Below, piece by piece: positions 18,304-27,761 of a DNA stretch of 64,000 nt. A program made the position numbers and the translations under genes. The stretch covers positions 62,001 to 126,000 of the forward strand of contig CALDSR010000004.1 of NCBI GenBank assembly GCA_937924505.1, in the 5' to 3' direction. Positions within the stretch are counted from its first letter, which is position 1. Each line of letters starts with the position of its first letter. Under the pieces are notes generated by a model that was given only the letters and a program-made list of their open reading frames with translations, did not search any database and was not told where the DNA came from. Origin of the DNA: an uncultured Granulosicoccus sp. GTDB taxonomy: Bacteria > Pseudomonadota > Gammaproteobacteria > Granulosicoccales > Granulosicoccaceae.

Positions 18304-19112
18304 CGATCACTCTGCGCGCTTGGGCTCGATGCCCATTTTCCAAGGTTCTTAAGTACCTGCTTCTCTGCGGCGACCGTGCGATGAATCCAGCGAAACTCCC
18401 GCCCTAGCGAGAGATCCTGAGGCTTGCAGACCAGTGTCCCGTCCAGCGCCGCCTGTGCCGCAGACAGGTACAACTGCGTGCCGATCTTCACACCCTTGGC
18501 AAACAAATCCGCTTCGCTGTCACCCGTTTCATAGTTCACTTTCCCAGTTGATGCAATATCACCGCCATCAACCGCCGCCACCAATTCGTGGACGGTCACT
18601 CCCAAATGCTCCGGGTCGTCGTAAAAAACTGGCCAAAAAAGCGTGCTGTCACCGCGGTACCATGGAGAAAGACCGGTGTGCATGTTCAAGGTAATTATTC
18701 GAGCGCGATCAAATAATGGTGCCTTCAGGATGGCGGTACCGTAAACAATGATGACATCGGGCTTCTCCTGATCGAGAAGAGCGAGGCAATCTGGCCCGTT
18801 GTGTGACGAAACTACGCTGTGTCGCTCAGCCCCGGGCATCACGTCGATTGGCGCACCATCGAACAGCGCAGCGCTCAGCGCCGCAGGATCAGGGCCGTAG
18901 CCGCCTTTGTACAAGGCTCGTCGCAGGCGCTCCGCATAGTTTCCGCGTTTGAGCAGACGTTTCAGACGCGTTTTCAGTGGGCGTCTGGTCGGTTCGGCGG
19001 AGATGATTCGAGTCACTTTGTCGCCAAACCGCGCTACGAAAGCGTTCACGAGGTAGCGGTGCTCCGGGTTACCGTTGGCGCTTTCGCCACCGACCAAAAT
19101 GACAATACTCAT
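18300..19112 (-). CDS. Formyltransferase-family protein (Fmt/ArnA-like fold)
   Basis: A 270-residue protein if started at the ATG at 19112 (MSIVILVGGES); an upstream in-frame extension of 35 residues has no family similarity and was rejected. The formyltransferase active-site triad is recognisable: N and H in LNMHTGLSPWYRG, and the Asp in AAVDGGDIAS. The gap to the upstream flippase is 22 bases. Position in a polysaccharide set suggests formylation of an amino sugar with 10-formyl-tetrahydrofolate, not Met-tRNA formylation; no tRNA-binding C-terminal domain is seen. Confidence 0.82.
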   Translation of the reverse strand: MSIVILVGGESANGNPEHRYLVNAFVARFGDKVTRIISAEPTRRPLKTRLKRLLKRGNYAERLRRALYKGGYGPDPAALSAALFDGAPIDVMPGAERHSVVSSHNGPDCLALLDQEKPDVIIVYGTAILKAPLFDRARIITLNMHTGLSPWYRGDSTLFWPVFYDDPEHLGVTVHELVAAVDGGDIASTGKVNYETGDSEADLFAKGVKIGTQLYLSAAQAALDGTLVCKPQDLSLGREFRWIHRTVAAEKQVLKNLGKWASSPSAQSDR

Positions 19113-19134
19113 TGTTTTCAGCTTCACCTGCTTT

Positions 19135-20532
19135 TCAAATTGCGTTTGATGAAGGTTGGCGGCCGTTGGCATCTTCACCATTCGCGTGGGTGTCGAGTGC
19201 CACGCTACCGACATCATCGTTAGCCCCGCTGGGCATGTCGGTTTCGGTATTCAGTGTCGAGAACAGCTTGATACACAGGAACACGACCCAGATCGCGACA
19301 AAGGCCTCCGCCATCAGTACGCCAAGGATCGACAGGTGGATTGGCAGGTTCAGAACAGCGAGAGTCACGAGTGAAACGCTCAGAATCGAGCCATAGACGG
19401 TGGTCAGGGCCAGCGATTTGAAGGCTTTGAGGGATTGCAGAGCAGCGAATGGCCCATTTTGTACCGCTGCAATCAGGGTAATGGCGGCCCAGAGCAGCAC
19501 AATATCTCTCATCGGTGCGTCGCTGTATTGGTCCTGATAGAGCAATTCGTCAAGGAGCGGCCATCCTATCAGGGTCAAGACCGAAAGCGCTGCAATTGTC
19601 GCCACAGAAATGACGCTCACCATAATCATCTGCCTGGCTGCCGCTCTGGAATTACCTTTTGCAATAGACATGGCCATTTCGGGTTTGATGACATTTTGAA
19701 TCGTCATGAACACGACCCGGACCGGTCCAAACAAGATAAACCCTGCGGCAAGAGGGGCGAATGCCGCCGGGCCCTCGAGACCTGAGACAATCAAGCTATG
19801 CGCCTGTGAGACCAGTACGGTAGTCAGGGCACCGACCAGCGCCCAACGCGACTGGAACCAGATCGGTCTATAGTCACTTAATGCGCGTCTTAGTGACAAC
19901 AGTGGAATCGCCGTGGGCAGGCGAGCTATTTCTGTCAATACGCCGAGGGCATTGGCGATTGTCAAGACCGTGAACACGTCGAAAACGGTCAGTGAAATAT
20001 CGTGCCACAGCAACAGGCTGAACAAGGCTGTGCCGGTGACGACATACATCATGTCACCAAGCAAAACTGCGGTTACATCAAAACGGGCGTAGCCTACACT
20101 GCGGCTGTACTGACGAGCGAGATAGGCGATTGTGAATCCCAGCGCGGCAATCAGGGTCCGCAGTTCCAGTGCGTTGTGGGTGATGCTGAAGGTCAGCATC
20201 AGTCCGAGACACAGGCCTGCGCCAAGCAGGAAAGCCATCAAGGTGGTCAGAAGAGATTCGGTGTGTTGGCGTTCCTTACTGGTTCGGGCTGATGGGGCAA
20301 AAACGCACAGTGGTGTCGAAAACAGCGCATTGCTGATCGAATTGGCCATGACTGCGATGACGAAAGTCAGCGCGAAGACACCAAAATCCTCGGCGAGCAA
20401 AACCGTGACCAAGAGCAGATTCAAGACGAAATGGAAGCCACTGACCAGTCCTTGACTCAGCACGGCCGACAGGTATCGGGGGACGGCACTCAGGCGAGGT
20501 GTGAATCCTTGGTAGGTGGGGGTGGATTTCAT
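19135..20532 (-). CDS. Polysaccharide flippase-like membrane protein (MOP/MATE superfamily, Wzx-type)
   Basis: A 465-residue protein with about twelve long hydrophobic helices, matching the Wzx/RfbX architecture. The AEDFGVFALTFVIAVMANSI region near residues 48-67 resembles the early E-x-G-x-F/Y motif of oligosaccharide flippases. The last 35 residues are hydrophilic. It is the first gene of a leftward three-gene set with the formyltransferase-like and deacetylase genes. It would move a lipid-linked sugar across the inner membrane. Family assignment rests on topology and weak motifs. Confidence 0.75.
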   Translation of the reverse strand: MKSTPTYQGFTPRLSAVPRYLSAVLSQGLVSGFHFVLNLLLVTVLLAEDFGVFALTFVIAVMANSISNALFSTPLCVFAPSARTSKERQHTESLLTTLMAFLLGAGLCLGLMLTFSITHNALELRTLIAALGFTIAYLARQYSRSVGYARFDVTAVLLGDMMYVVTGTALFSLLLWHDISLTVFDVFTVLTIANALGVLTEIARLPTAIPLLSLRRALSDYRPIWFQSRWALVGALTTVLVSQAHSLIVSGLEGPAAFAPLAAGFILFGPVRVVFMTIQNVIKPEMAMSIAKGNSRAAARQMIMVSVISVATIAALSVLTLIGWPLLDELLYQDQYSDAPMRDIVLLWAAITLIAAVQNGPFAALQSLKAFKSLALTTVYGSILSVSLVTLAVLNLPIHLSILGVLMAEAFVAIWVVFLCIKLFSTLNTETDMPSGANDDVGSVALDTHANGEDANGRQPSSNAI

Positions 20533-20708
20533 GACATGATCGTCGCCAGGACGTTAATCAACAGTTATGGCCAGTTAATTAGTGTAGTCGGGCAGTTGGG
20601 TAGTAAAGTTGCGAAGAATTACCGTTTATCGTGAACCGATCGAGGTTCGGTTGCATGTAAGACGGTGTGATCACTCACATCAACGAATAGGACACATTAA
20701 ATTTCGTT

Positions 20709-22493
20709 ATGAATATTCTGGTTATTAACTGTGGTTCCTCGAGTATCAAGTACGCGCTTTTTGACGGGGCTGGCGAGATTCTCACCAGTGGCAAGCGCGA
20801 GCGTCTCGGCGGGGATGCATCTGCCCGCGCCGGAACCCACGGTGAGGCTATCAAGGACATCCTTGCCGAGTTGTCGAACTACACGGTTGACGCCCTCGGC
20901 CATCGGGTTGTTCACGGCGGCCCTGATTACCACGCCCCGCAGTTGATTGGCGAGACCGTGATCGAGGCGATCCGTGCTTATATTCCGGATGCGCCGATGC
21001 ACAACCCCTTTAGTCTGGCAGCCATTGAAGCGGCTGCCATTGCGATGCCTGGCCTACCGCAAGTAGCGGTGTTTGACACGGCCTTTCATGCGCGTATGCC
21101 GCGGCGATCGACCAGCTATGCCATTGATCAGGGAGTTGCGGAAAAGCACGGTATCCGTCGTTACGGCTTTCACGGCATTTCTCATGAGTATGCCGCTGGC
21201 ATCGCCGCTGATTTTCTTGAACGTCCGTTGAACGAATTGCGTCTGATCACTCTGCATTTGGGCAACGGCGCCAGTGCTTGCGCCGTCGAGTTTGGGCGTT
21301 CGGCCGAAACCAGTATGGGCAACACACCGCTTGAAGGACTAGTCATGGGTACGCGTTCGGGTGATGTTGATGCCGGTGTCCTGCTCGGTCTCTTGCGTGA
21401 AGGCATGAGCGTGGATGAACTCGATGAACTACTTAATCATCGGAGCGGTCTTGCCGGCTTGTCAGGTCTTGGCAATGACTTGCGTGAAATCGAAGCAGCG
21501 GCGGCTGATGGGCATGACCGAGCTCGGTTGGCTATCAATGTATTTGCGCATCGCGCAAGAAAATATATCGGCGCTTATGCGGCAGCGATGGGTGGCGTGG
21601 ATGCGATTGTTTTTACCGGTGGTATTGGAGAAAACAGTGCCAGCATGCGCTCGCGTATCGTGCAGCGACTTGAATTTCTTGGCGTGATCCTTGATGAAGA
21701 TCGCAATCGTGATGCGAGTGTGCGTAATGACAATGAGTATGCATTGATTACGACGGCTCGCTCGCGCGTTGAAGCGATCGTGGTGAAGACCAACGAAGAA
21801 TTGATGATCGCGCGACAGACCCGTGACTTGCTGAATATTGAGCGTCAGGACGCCGCACTGACGATCCCCATAGCTGTCAGCGGGCGCCATTGCCATTTAA
21901 CAGAGGAAACCTTCAAGTCATTGTTTGGTGCGAGTGCAACTCCAACGCCCTACAAGGATTTATCGCAGCCGGGTCAATATGCCTGCGAGGAGAAGGTCAA
22001 TTTGATTGGCCCACGTGATCGTATTGATGGTGTTCGTTTACTTGGCCCGCTGAGACCAGTTGATCAGATCGAGATTTCGCGTACTGATGAGTTTCGTCTC
22101 GGTGTTGACGCACCGGTGCGTGATTCTGGAAATGTACGCGGTTCTGCACCAATTACACTGGAAGGTCCCGCTGGAACGGTCGTATTGACTGAAGGGCTGA
22201 TTTGCGCACGGCGCCATATTCACATGCACAGCGACGACGCCAAACGTTGTGGTGTAGCTGACAAGGATGAGGTGTCTGTGTCGATCGTCGGTGGCTCGCG
22301 TGATCTGATTTTTGGTGACGTGTTGATTCGTGTCAAGGACAGCTACAAGCTCGAAATGCACATCGATACCGATGAAGCCAATGCCGCCGAACTGGGTCGA
22401 GACGCGACGGGTGGTTTGTCGCTTACTGATGTCGACGAAGAGCCTCTGATAAACGTTGAGAATTCACACGCTGTGGTCAAGCAACAGGCATGA
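20709..22493 (+). CDS. ackA: Acetate/propionate kinase fused to PduL-type phosphotransacylase
   Basis: A 594-residue two-domain protein. Residues 1-375 are a complete acetate kinase: N7 in INCGSSSIKY, GHRVVHGG at 64-71, DTAFH at 123-127, GFHGISHEY, GNGAS, GTRSGDVD at 214-221 and GGIGEN at 304-309. Residues 385-575 match PduL, the zinc-dependent phosphotransacylase: SGRHCHL (391-397), RRHIHMH (501-507) and MHIDTDEANA (550-559) contain the HxH and H-x-D zinc-site histidines. One polypeptide could thus interconvert acetyl-CoA and acetate plus ATP through acetyl phosphate. Normal kinases are about 400 residues, so the fusion is real, and no stop separates the parts. No microcompartment shell genes are nearby. 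Confidence 0.93.
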   Translation: MNILVINCGSSSIKYALFDGAGEILTSGKRERLGGDASARAGTHGEAIKDILAELSNYTVDALGHRVVHGGPDYHAPQLIGETVIEAIRAYIPDAPMHNPFSLAAIEAAAIAMPGLPQVAVFDTAFHARMPRRSTSYAIDQGVAEKHGIRRYGFHGISHEYAAGIAADFLERPLNELRLITLHLGNGASACAVEFGRSAETSMGNTPLEGLVMGTRSGDVDAGVLLGLLREGMSVDELDELLNHRSGLAGLSGLGNDLREIEAAAADGHDRARLAINVFAHRARKYIGAYAAAMGGVDAIVFTGGIGENSASMRSRIVQRLEFLGVILDEDRNRDASVRNDNEYALITTARSRVEAIVVKTNEELMIARQTRDLLNIERQDAALTIPIAVSGRHCHLTEETFKSLFGASATPTPYKDLSQPGQYACEEKVNLIGPRDRIDGVRLLGPLRPVDQIEISRTDEFRLGVDAPVRDSGNVRGSAPITLEGPAGTVVLTEGLICARRHIHMHSDDAKRCGVADKDEVSVSIVGGSRDLIFGDVLIRVKDSYKLEMHIDTDEANAAELGRDATGGLSLTDVDEEPLINVENSHAVVKQQA

Positions 22494-23956
22494 GTGTTGG
22501 TATCGTCTGGTTTCGTCAGGATTTAAGACTCTCCGACAATCCTGCTCTCATTGCAGCGGTGCGAGAATGCGATACGATTCTGCCATTGTTCATCGACGAC
22601 CCCGTTGATGGTTCGGTCAGTCGATTAGGCGCAGCAAGTCGTGCATGGTTGCACCATTCGCTTGCAATGCTTGATGCATCATTAGTCAAAAAAGGTGGCC
22701 AGCTTCTGTTGGCACAAGGTGATGCCCTGGAGGTTTTGAGCGCGGTTGCGAAACAGGTCGATGCCAGTCGCTTGTACTGGAATCGTTGCTATGATCCTGC
22801 GTCGATCAAGCGCGACAAACGCATCAAATCAACACTGAGCGAACTGAAACCGCAGTCTTTTAACGCTTCGCTGTTGCTCGAGCCATGGGATACGGTCAAG
22901 TCCGATGGACACCCATATAGAGTGTTCACGCCTTTTTGGCGTGCGATGGCCCGTACGCTTGATGAAACGCCAACAATCCTTAAGCCGCTAACGACGCCAC
23001 GTTCAATGACATTCTGGACCAAGGCTCGACGAACAAAAGCTGATTCTGTTTTCTTATCCCTGGACGCACTTGAGCTCGAGCCGCCTGAAGGTGAAGGTTT
23101 GTGGCATCACGATATGATGTCCGACTGGCGAGCAGGGGAAACAGCTGCAGTGGCAAGCGCCAGGAAATTCTACAAGGATGCCGTGCATTTCTACAAAGAT
23201 GGCAGGGATCTACCAGCGATTGCGGGAACCTCGCGACTGTCGCCACATTTGCATTTCGGCGAGATCAGCCCTCGACAGGTTTTGTATCGATTGCTAGCTG
23301 GTCGTTCGTTGTCCCAATTGTCTCCGAATGAGGAAATTTATGCCAAGGAAATAGGGTGGCGGGAGTTTGCTCATAGCTTGTTGTACTTTTTCCCCAAAAC
23401 CTTACATGCACCGCTAGACGCCAGATTTACCCGTTTCCCGTGGTTAAAAAATAATGGTGATCACTTACGTGCCTGGCAAATGGGTTTGACAGGTGTGCCG
23501 ATTGTCGATGCGGGCATGCGCGAGCTTTACGCCACCGGGTGGATGCATAATCGCGTACGTATGATTGTCGCGTCTTATCTGATCAAGAATTTGTTGATAT
23601 CGTGGCGCGCGGGTGAAGCTTGGTTTCGCGACACACTGGTCGATGCTGACCTTGCCAGTAATACGATGGGCTGGCAATGGACGGCTGGATGTGGGGCGGA
23701 TGCAGCACCTTTTTTTCGCGTGTTTAACCCGGTTCTGCAGGGCGAGAAATTTGACAAGGACGGTGTCTACGTCAAACGATGGGTGCCGGAGATCGCTGAA
23801 TTTGCGGTAAATCACGATATCGGTAAATGTTTGCACAAGCCATGGGAGCTCGATGAGGTTCTACGTGCGAAGCTGTCCTACCCGGAGCCTCTGGTTGATT
23901 TGAAGACCAGCCGCCAGCGCGCTCTCGATGCCTTCGCTTTAATCAAACAACCGTGA
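22490..23956 (+). CDS. phrB: Deoxyribodipyrimidine photolyase (cryptochrome/photolyase class I)
   Basis: A 488-residue flavoprotein. The N-terminal Rossmann-like domain begins IVWFRQDLRLSDNPAL. The C-terminal FAD domain contains TGVPIVDAGMRELYATGWMH, NRVRMIVASYLIK and TLVDADLASNTMGWQW, the standard FAD and lesion-binding segments. It repairs UV-induced pyrimidine dimers in light. It overlaps the kinase fusion gene by four bases (ATGA), so the two are co-transcribed; no functional link is obvious. Confidence 0.95.
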   Translation: MSVGIVWFRQDLRLSDNPALIAAVRECDTILPLFIDDPVDGSVSRLGAASRAWLHHSLAMLDASLVKKGGQLLLAQGDALEVLSAVAKQVDASRLYWNRCYDPASIKRDKRIKSTLSELKPQSFNASLLLEPWDTVKSDGHPYRVFTPFWRAMARTLDETPTILKPLTTPRSMTFWTKARRTKADSVFLSLDALELEPPEGEGLWHHDMMSDWRAGETAAVASARKFYKDAVHFYKDGRDLPAIAGTSRLSPHLHFGEISPRQVLYRLLAGRSLSQLSPNEEIYAKEIGWREFAHSLLYFFPKTLHAPLDARFTRFPWLKNNGDHLRAWQMGLTGVPIVDAGMRELYATGWMHNRVRMIVASYLIKNLLISWRAGEAWFRDTLVDADLASNTMGWQWTAGCGADAAPFFRVFNPVLQGEKFDKDGVYVKRWVPEIAEFAVNHDIGKCLHKPWELDEVLRAKLSYPEPLVDLKTSRQRALDAFALIKQP

Positions 23957-24025
23957 CACGTTTTATGCCTATACTGCGGCACGTGTATAGGGAACCAACT
24001 GCGTTTGTCAGGCACTTATTAGGTT

Positions 24026-24784
24026 ATGAACAGACGAATCTCACTTAGGCAGCGATGGGTTCCTGTGTTTGGCTTGCTATTGGCACTTTCTTTCAATGGC
24101 TCTCTAGCTGCCGAAAAGCCGCTCAAGCTTATTGAACTATTTACCTCCATGGGATGCTCGTCCTGCCCCCCGGCAGATGAACTTGCTGGAATAATGCAGG
24201 AAGCAGATAAAGATCTCGTTCTGATTGAATATCATGTCGACTACTGGAATTCCCTGATACATGGCAGGGATGGAAATTTTGTCGATCCTTTTTCCAAGCC
24301 AGAGTATTCTGATCGGCAGCGTTTGTATAACCATGTCGGATTGCGTGGTCGCCCGGGCGTGTACACGCCTCAAGCCGTCATTAATGGTCGTGTGGCAGCG
24401 GTCGGATCGGACAAGCGCAGAATCACCAAAGCGCTTAATTATGAAACCCGATCGATAATGTCGATCGATATCGTGGCTAGTGATAACGATTCATTGACTA
24501 TCAAGGTAACGGGTAGCGAGGCTGACAGAGCATTGGCGAAAGATGCCGATGTATTGCTGGTCAGCGTCATCGACAAGGTAGATACTGAGATCACTGGTGG
24601 AGAAAACCGTTACAAGACGCTGACCAATCATAACGTTGCAACGGATGTCAAGCGGCTTGGCCGAGTGAGTGCCGGTGCCGATCTGTCGTTTCGCGTCGCA
24701 AGACCTACCGGGAACGAAGGCTGTGTCGTGCTGATTCAGGGCGCTGAACTGAATCCAGTCTATGCGGCTGCCAATTGTCCCTGA
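24026..24784 (+). CDS. DUF1223 secreted thioredoxin-fold protein
   Basis: A 252-residue exported protein. The signal peptide ends near SLAA-EKP. The family block is clear: IELFTSMGCSSCPPADE with a CSSC pair (C44, C47), then YHVDYWNSL, the R-x-x-YNHVGLRG region and GVYTPQAVINGR. DUF1223 proteins have a thioredoxin-like fold and act outside the cytoplasm in an unknown, perhaps redox, role. It is separated from its neighbours and appears to be a single gene. Confidence 0.9.
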   Translation: MNRRISLRQRWVPVFGLLLALSFNGSLAAEKPLKLIELFTSMGCSSCPPADELAGIMQEADKDLVLIEYHVDYWNSLIHGRDGNFVDPFSKPEYSDRQRLYNHVGLRGRPGVYTPQAVINGRVAAVGSDKRRITKALNYETRSIMSIDIVASDNDSLTIKVTGSEADRALAKDADVLLVSVIDKVDTEITGGENRYKTLTNHNVATDVKRLGRVSAGADLSFRVARPTGNEGCVVLIQGAELNPVYAAANCP

Positions 24785-24885
24785 GCAATAGTGAGCGCGG
24801 TATGCGTTACGTCACCGTAGTCTGAGCTCACGTTATAACAACAGGGTGCTATCTTTAAGCGGTCGAAGATTCAGGCGGAATATCT

Positions 24886-25488
24886 GTGCACGTCAGTCAT
24901 GTATTAAGTAAGCACATAGCGCTGTTGGCCATGGCGCTTGGCAGTGTGGCGCCGAGTCTTTTGTTGGCATCGGATCGAAATACGGATTCCGGGGCGCTTT
25001 TGTTTCCACAACCTCAGTCTGATTTCTACGGTGAACTTCATTTCGGAGTAAACGGTATCCGGCATTCCGATCTGGATTTCATCCCGCTGTTTGCGAGTGT
25101 CTCGGCTGGCGTCTTCATCTTGCCGAACATTGGCATTGAAGTGTTCGTCGACGCAGCTCTGGCAGATGATGAAAATGCCGGGTTCGATGTGGAGCTGACT
25201 TCAGCGCAAGGCATAGCGGCCCGTTTTCAATCACCTCCATGGAAAGGGCTGAGTGGTTATGTCGTTCTGGGCGCGGTCAATTATAGAGTGACGCAATCGC
25301 CTCAAAATGCGTCAATCGGCAATGGGAGCATTGAGGAGGATTTCGTTGGCGGAAGAGTTAGCGTCGGAGTTATACAGCAACTCAAGCGGTTGCCCAAGCT
25401 ATCGGTCAGCGCTGAGTGGCGAAGCTACTTTGTCGATGAGCCGATTAGAGTGGACAGCCTGGTCATTGGCATGAGGATCAGACCATGA
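24886..25488 (+). CDS. Outer-membrane-type protein of unknown function (GTG start)
   Basis: A 200-residue protein starting at GTG 24886, six bases after AGGCGGA. A signal peptide runs to about LLLASDR. The rest has strand-like alternation (FYGELHFGVNGIRH, GYVVLGAVNYRV, LSVSAEWRSYF) and no enzyme motif, suggesting a small porin-like barrel. It overlaps the following Ig-like protein gene by four bases (ATGA), so the two are likely translated together and may be partners at the cell surface. Confidence 0.6.
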   Translation: MHVSHVLSKHIALLAMALGSVAPSLLLASDRNTDSGALLFPQPQSDFYGELHFGVNGIRHSDLDFIPLFASVSAGVFILPNIGIEVFVDAALADDENAGFDVELTSAQGIAARFQSPPWKGLSGYVVLGAVNYRVTQSPQNASIGNGSIEEDFVGGRVSVGVIQQLKRLPKLSVSAEWRSYFVDEPIRVDSLVIGMRIRP

Positions 25489-26717
25489 GTCCTGTATTAC
25501 GTGCACTGCCGATACTCGTATTTGGGATCGTGCTCAGCGGTATGCAAGCGTGCTCAGGCGACGCTCGACCCTTCGAAGAGGCAGTCGAGGCTGCCGAGTC
25601 GGGCTTGACGTCTCTGTCTGTCGAGGTTCCGGAAGGGGGGCTTGAGAATGTCATTCTCAATTTTGGGCAGCAAGTTACATTGAGTCTTGAAGGCAGAAAC
25701 GCTGACAACCAGGTGTTTGAAGTCTCCGGCAGCAATCGTCGGTGGGTTTCTGCAAACCCCGATGTTGCGTCTGTTAATGAGGACGGAACGGTAAGCGGTA
25801 TCAGTAACGGCACTACCACTGTGAGTGTGAGTATTGCCGATGTCGTATCGAACGCGCTTCCAATTGAAGTATCGAATGCTTCATTGATCGCGATTCAACG
25901 TGTGATTGGTGCCACCAGTCTCGACCCTTGCGTTGCACAAAGTTATAGTGCGACTGGTACCTTTAACGATGGTAGTGAGAGAAGTCTGCCCTCTGTCAGC
26001 TTCACTGCGACGCCTGCTGACACAACGACCGTTACGGTTCTTTCGGATAATTCGGTATCTTTGTTGGCAACAACGCCAGGTTCTGTGGTGCTTACTGCAG
26101 CGGTTGATGCATTGACAGAACCAACAACCATAACGGTAAACGATAATCTTGGTGAAATAGCGATTTCGCCGAGTGTTGCCAGCGTAACCGTGGACGGCGC
26201 CACGCAGTTGGCCGCCAGTGGATCCTATGCTGATGGAGGTTCGTTCATCACGCGTGATCTGACCGAATCACTAGTCTGGACGATCAGCAGCGAAGACGAA
26301 GCGGCAACGGTCAGTAACGCGAGTGGTAGTCGAGGTTTGGTATCGGGAGCGACAACGGGTTCGGCATCTGTTTCTGCAGCCTGTGGAGACACCTCGGGTT
26401 TGGCGACACTGACGGTCTTTGCGTCCGATGTCGAAGCAACAAGCTTGAGCTTCGAGCAAGATTCGCCATTGACGCTGCCCTTACGTGGTGGCCAGATTTC
26501 GTTGAGAGTCTCAACCGGTACGAGCTTCTCTGAAGACGATGATGTAACATCCGGTACAGATTTCTCGATCGTCGGCGATACGACGGTACTCAGCCTTGGA
26601 GCCGCTGGTGATGCCAATGGCATTATCAATCCACTGGCCATCGGTAGTACTACAATCCGTGCCGTTTACGATGGGCGTCTGGTTGCAGAACTGGTCGTCA
26701 ACGTCGCGTTGCAATAG
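25485..26717 (+). CDS. Exported Ig-like (Big2) domain protein, possible lipoprotein
   Basis: A 410-residue protein with an N-terminal hydrophobic segment followed by GMQAC (C23), an imperfect lipobox. Several bacterial Ig-like type 2 modules can be seen through their D-x-A-S/T-V-x-x-DG-x-V-x-G-x-x-x-G-x-x-x-V-x-V pattern: NPDVASVNEDGTVSGISNGT near residues 91-110, a second near 200 and a third around 240-300. Such domains form adhesive or structural surface stalks. It has few lysines and many Ser/Thr/Val. Coupled to the preceding outer-membrane-type gene. Confidence 0.8.
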   Translation: MSPVLRALPILVFGIVLSGMQACSGDARPFEEAVEAAESGLTSLSVEVPEGGLENVILNFGQQVTLSLEGRNADNQVFEVSGSNRRWVSANPDVASVNEDGTVSGISNGTTTVSVSIADVVSNALPIEVSNASLIAIQRVIGATSLDPCVAQSYSATGTFNDGSERSLPSVSFTATPADTTTVTVLSDNSVSLLATTPGSVVLTAAVDALTEPTTITVNDNLGEIAISPSVASVTVDGATQLAASGSYADGGSFITRDLTESLVWTISSEDEAATVSNASGSRGLVSGATTGSASVSAACGDTSGLATLTVFASDVEATSLSFEQDSPLTLPLRGGQISLRVSTGTSFSEDDDVTSGTDFSIVGDTTVLSLGAAGDANGIINPLAIGSTTIRAVYDGRLVAELVVNVALQ

Positions 26718-26756
26718 TACGAGTTCTTTACACAACGATTTAGAAAAGTAAAATAA

Positions 26757-27761
26757 ATGAGTGTTCTTCCTGCGCTTCAAGGACTGCAAGTTCAGCTTGA
26801 AAATGCCGTAATAGGTCAACCTTTGTTGGTTAATCGTTTGCTACTTGCCTTGTTGGTTGATGGTCATCTTTTGGTTGAGGGTGCACCTGGTCTGGCAAAA
26901 ACCCGAGCGATTAAAGCGCTCGCCGATCGCATCGAATCCAATTATCAGCGCGTGCAGTTTACACCTGATCTATTACCCGCAGATTTGACCGGAACCGAAG
27001 TATATCGGCCGGCCGATGGGTCCTTCGTGTTTCAGGAAGGGCCATTGTTCAATAACCTTATTCTCGCCGATGAAGTCAATCGGGCGCCGGCAAAAGTGCA
27101 ATCGGCATTGCTTGAAGCCATGGCGGAACAGCAGATTTCGGTGGGGCACAAAACCTACCCCCTGCCTGCGCCATTCATGGTGATGGCAACACAAAACCCG
27201 ATAGAGCAGGAAGGGACTTATCCTTTACCGGAAGCGCAATTGGATCGTTTTTTGATGCAGGTGATCATCGACTATCCCGATCCGCAACATGAGGCGGATA
27301 TTCTAAGACTCGTCAGAAGTGAAGCCTTGTCGGATGTGGTGTCGCTAAATGATACTCAGGCTCACTCCGCAACAGCTGAGCCGTCAGAACCGTTATCGAG
27401 CCTGTCACTTGACGTGCTTTTCACCGCACGTCGCGAAGTTCTCGAAGTGTATCTGGCTGACAACGTCGAAGCGTATCTGGTACGTCTTGTGACGACGAGC
27501 CGTAATGCTGCGCAACTTGATGAAGAGCTGGGCAGATGGATCAGTTATGGCGCCAGTCCGCGCGGCACCTTGTCGTTAGATTCAGCGGCGCGCGCGCACG
27601 CCTGGTTGGCTGGGCGTGACTACGTGTCACCGGGTGATGTGCAGGCGGTCATTCACGATGTATTGCGTCATCGTATCTTGCTGACATTCGAGGCAGAAGC
27701 AGATGGTGTCGGGGCAAGCGATGTCATTGATCGATTGCTGCAACTTGTTGCTGTGCCGTGA
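26757..27761 (+). CDS. moxR: MoxR-family AAA+ ATPase
   Basis: A 334-residue AAA+ protein. Walker A is GAPGLAKT (42-49), Walker B is LILADEVNRAP, sensor 1 is MATQNPIEQEGTYPLPEAQLDRF, and the C-terminal lid has ASPRGTLSL. MoxR ATPases act as chaperone-like partners of VWA proteins. It is the first of seven tightly linked genes (moxR, DUF58, DUF4381, batA, batB, TPR protein, batD), the Bat aerotolerance layout. The next gene overlaps by four bases. Confidence 0.95.
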   Translation: MSVLPALQGLQVQLENAVIGQPLLVNRLLLALLVDGHLLVEGAPGLAKTRAIKALADRIESNYQRVQFTPDLLPADLTGTEVYRPADGSFVFQEGPLFNNLILADEVNRAPAKVQSALLEAMAEQQISVGHKTYPLPAPFMVMATQNPIEQEGTYPLPEAQLDRFLMQVIIDYPDPQHEADILRLVRSEALSDVVSLNDTQAHSATAEPSEPLSSLSLDVLFTARREVLEVYLADNVEAYLVRLVTTSRNAAQLDEELGRWISYGASPRGTLSLDSAARAHAWLAGRDYVSPGDVQAVIHDVLRHRILLTFEAEADGVGASDVIDRLLQLVAVP

